Below, piece after piece: positions 62,633 through 64,000 of a stretch of 64,000 nucleotides of DNA (position 1 is its first letter; each line of letters opens with the position of its first letter). Below the pieces are notes generated by a model. That model made no database searches, had not been told where the DNA came from, and was given only the letters and a program-made list of their open reading frames with translations. This DNA comes from SAR324 cluster bacterium. Lineage in GTDB: Bacteria; SAR324; XYD2-FULL-50-16. The stretch lies in the NCBI GenBank assembly GCA_028282885.1, contig JANQGX010000020.1, forward strand, positions 1 through 64,000, read 5' to 3'. Made by a program: the position numbers and the translations under genes.

Positions 62633-64000
62633 TTATTCAGCCAATTGCTCTTTAATCGATTTAATATACTTCCTGCCGACGGGCAGAACGAAATGTCTTG
62701 TGACCATATCATAGTCAGCGGTGCTTCTGCGTTGGAGTGAGAATTTGATACCCTGCCTGACCAGGTAGGTTTTATGGATGCGTATAAAGTGTTCCTGATC
62801 AAAATATTTCTCGATATCCTTCAAACCAACTTGAATCTCTATTTCATTTTCCATTCCTTCAGCCAGGTAAACAACACGACTATAGTTTCCAATCGCCTGG
62901 ATATAGGTTACTGAATTGATTACAGGGAAAAGCCTTGCGATTTCCGGATACTGCCTTGATTCCATGATTTTAGACAAGACCTTGTCTTTTAGATTGTTGA
63001 TGGTTTCAAGCTGGTTGATCATCTCCTCTTTAGTTGAGATTAGCTCACGAGTTATCGTTTCTTTTTCTTCATTAATCTGCCTGACCTGTCTGGACAATCC
63101 ATAAGAAAAAATCAGCATTTCGACTACGGAACAGAATTGCAGAACTCGCCATTCGAAAGCAAAAGGGAGCACTTCGAACATGCAGAGGATCATGTAAATT
63201 GAGACAAAAAACTGCAGGGAGGTGGCCACCAGGTAATATCGCGCGGTGATTTGCTTTTGCTGGAATCCCTTTATAGCGGCAGAAAAACAGAGGATAATCA
63301 ATAGCAATATCACAACAAAACCAAAATTATATAAATAGACAACCAGATCCGTATCCCTTGAGACGATGAAGACCAGACCCATCGCTCCCAAAGCAGCCAA
63401 TAGCCAAATATTGGCTCTTAGTGCATTGTCCAACCCACGACTGTAATCGGCGATCTTTAAATAGCTCCTGGTGAACTGAATGCCGGTTATCATCAGCAAT
63501 CCGCCAAGCACTGGATTGAGGATGGTGATCAAATTTGAGTATTGCGGAGGAAATCCGGCGAAGAGAAAGAGAAAGGCCCACCCCCTTCCAGCTAGATACC
63601 AGAGCAAGACCACCGATAAAAATATCGCATAATTAAGATAGGCACGATTACGAAGCGCGATGAAGATGAACAGGTGATAAAGAACGATCGCAACCAAAAC
63701 ACCATAAAACCCTCCGTCCAGGAGGATCTGCTTCTGCTCTTTGAGAAAATAATCGTGAATTGTCCAGACATGGAGCGGGACTCGCAGGTAAACGGCAGAT
63801 GCCCTGATCAGAAGCGGTTCGCTGGTGTCCATGCCGGTTATCAGCAGCACGTAATTCCTGCCTTTCGAATCCTGCATTTGCCCCGGAATTTTAAGACCCG
63901 CTTTTCGATGTCGAAGTTCCCCGGTTTTATCCTGGTAATAGATATCGATTTCGTTGAGCTTATAAGTTGCCAGCTCCAGAATCCAACTCTCCCCTAACCC
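62633..64000 (-). CDS. 7TM-LytTR transcriptional regulator, N-terminus outside the window
   Basis: The reading frame runs open from the right window edge to 62633 (455 codons here). In order: the end of an extracellular 7TMR-DISM-type beta domain (WILELATYKLNEIDIYYQD), seven membrane helices (about 75-280 of the visible part), a coiled coil (INEEKETITRELISTKEEMINQ), and a C-terminal LytTR DNA-binding domain (VTYIQAIGNYSRVVYLAEG, GLKDIEKYF, FIRIHKTYLVR, LPVGRKYIKSI). Such one-component proteins sense outside carbohydrates or other ligands and bind DNA directly at the membrane. It precedes the Mo hydroxylase operon and may regulate it. Confidence 0.9.
   Translation of the reverse strand, partial: GLGESWILELATYKLNEIDIYYQDKTGELRHRKAGLKIPGQMQDSKGRNYVLLITGMDTSEPLLIRASAVYLRVPLHVWTIHDYFLKEQKQILLDGGFYGVLVAIVLYHLFIFIALRNRAYLNYAIFLSVVLLWYLAGRGWAFLFLFAGFPPQYSNLITILNPVLGGLLMITGIQFTRSYLKIADYSRGLDNALRANIWLLAALGAMGLVFIVSRDTDLVVYLYNFGFVVILLLIILCFSAAIKGFQQKQITARYYLVATSLQFFVSIYMILCMFEVLPFAFEWRVLQFCSVVEMLIFSYGLSRQVRQINEEKETITRELISTKEEMINQLETINNLKDKVLSKIMESRQYPEIARLFPVINSVTYIQAIGNYSRVVYLAEGMENEIEIQVGLKDIEKYFDQEHFIRIHKTYLVRQGIKFSLQRRSTADYDMVTRHFVLPVGRKYIKSIKEQLAE

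Noticed and set aside
1..64000. CRISPR arrays, tRNA or rRNA genes, insertion sequences, phage genes, attachment sites
   Set aside because: No regularly spaced direct repeats, no tRNA cloverleaf-like sequence in the gaps, and no transposase or integrase was recognised by reading both strands.

Overview
The window looks like chromosomal DNA of a Gram-negative, mainly anaerobic bacterium, most plausibly a member of Desulfobacterota or a close relative. The reasons are a tungsten aldehyde:ferredoxin oxidoreductase, a coenzyme-A catabolic cluster with a glycyl radical enzyme, desulfoferrodoxin and rubrerythrin, an anaerobic ribonucleotide reductase, a multiheme cytochrome c, lipoproteins and a Tat-exported molybdenum enzyme. 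This is inference: there is no rRNA, tRNA or other phylogenetic marker here, and no phage, insertion sequence or CRISPR array was seen.

Layout. 0-8 kb: a DUF1801 remnant, a DMT exporter, a convergent pair of envelope proteins (alpha/beta hydrolase, ankyrin lipoprotein), the potassium uptake pair trkA-trkH, and a winged-helix/ferredoxin-like Fe-S protein. 8.3-21.9 kb: one co-directional cluster, ended by a clear terminator, holding a GltS-type symporter, PadR regulator, two NAD(P)-dependent dehydrogenases, a glycyl radical enzyme, a two-subunit CoA-transferase, an MmgE/PrpD enzyme, an acyl-CoA dehydrogenase, an SCP2-like protein and a tungsten AOR. It reads as a complete anaerobic catabolic pathway for an unidentified substrate and is the best candidate for something undescribed. 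22-32 kb: trmO, an Old Yellow Enzyme preceded by a terminator-like hairpin, an M48 protease, cheD, a three-PAS histidine kinase with a short periplasmic binding-protein-like neighbour, a ferritin-like protein and a DUF1499 protein. 32-35.3 kb: a cobalamin riboswitch in front of nrdD-nrdG. 35.3-39.4 kb: a MarR-controlled amino-acid ABC importer without its ATPase, and a PlsC-type acyltransferase. 40-50.6 kb: aconitase, then a FadR-type regulated operon joining a full polar amino-acid ABC importer to a PLP dehydratase, an ornithine-cyclodeaminase-family reductase and an aminotransferase. 50.7-54.1 kb: superoxide reductase, rubrerythrin, DUF3501 and an aldehyde dehydrogenase. 54.3-64 kb: a lipoprotein, a TauE/SafE permease, a LysR regulator, then an operon for an IorAB-type molybdenum hydroxylase with a c554-like cytochrome and a flavodoxin-ferredoxin, and finally a 7TM-LytTR regulator cut by the window edge.

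How the genes fit together. The 8-22 kb cluster seems to import a substrate, open it by radical chemistry, activate the acid with CoA and oxidise it, with the AOR exchanging aldehyde/acid electrons with ferredoxin. The 43-50 kb operon imports an amino acid and has the enzyme types needed to go from a beta-hydroxy amino acid through an imine to an ordinary amino acid and a 2-oxo acid. The 58-62 kb operon appears to oxidise a substrate in the periplasm and pass electrons to a c-type cytochrome. Oxygen-defence genes and the B12-controlled class III reductase fit an anaerobe that meets oxygen occasionally.
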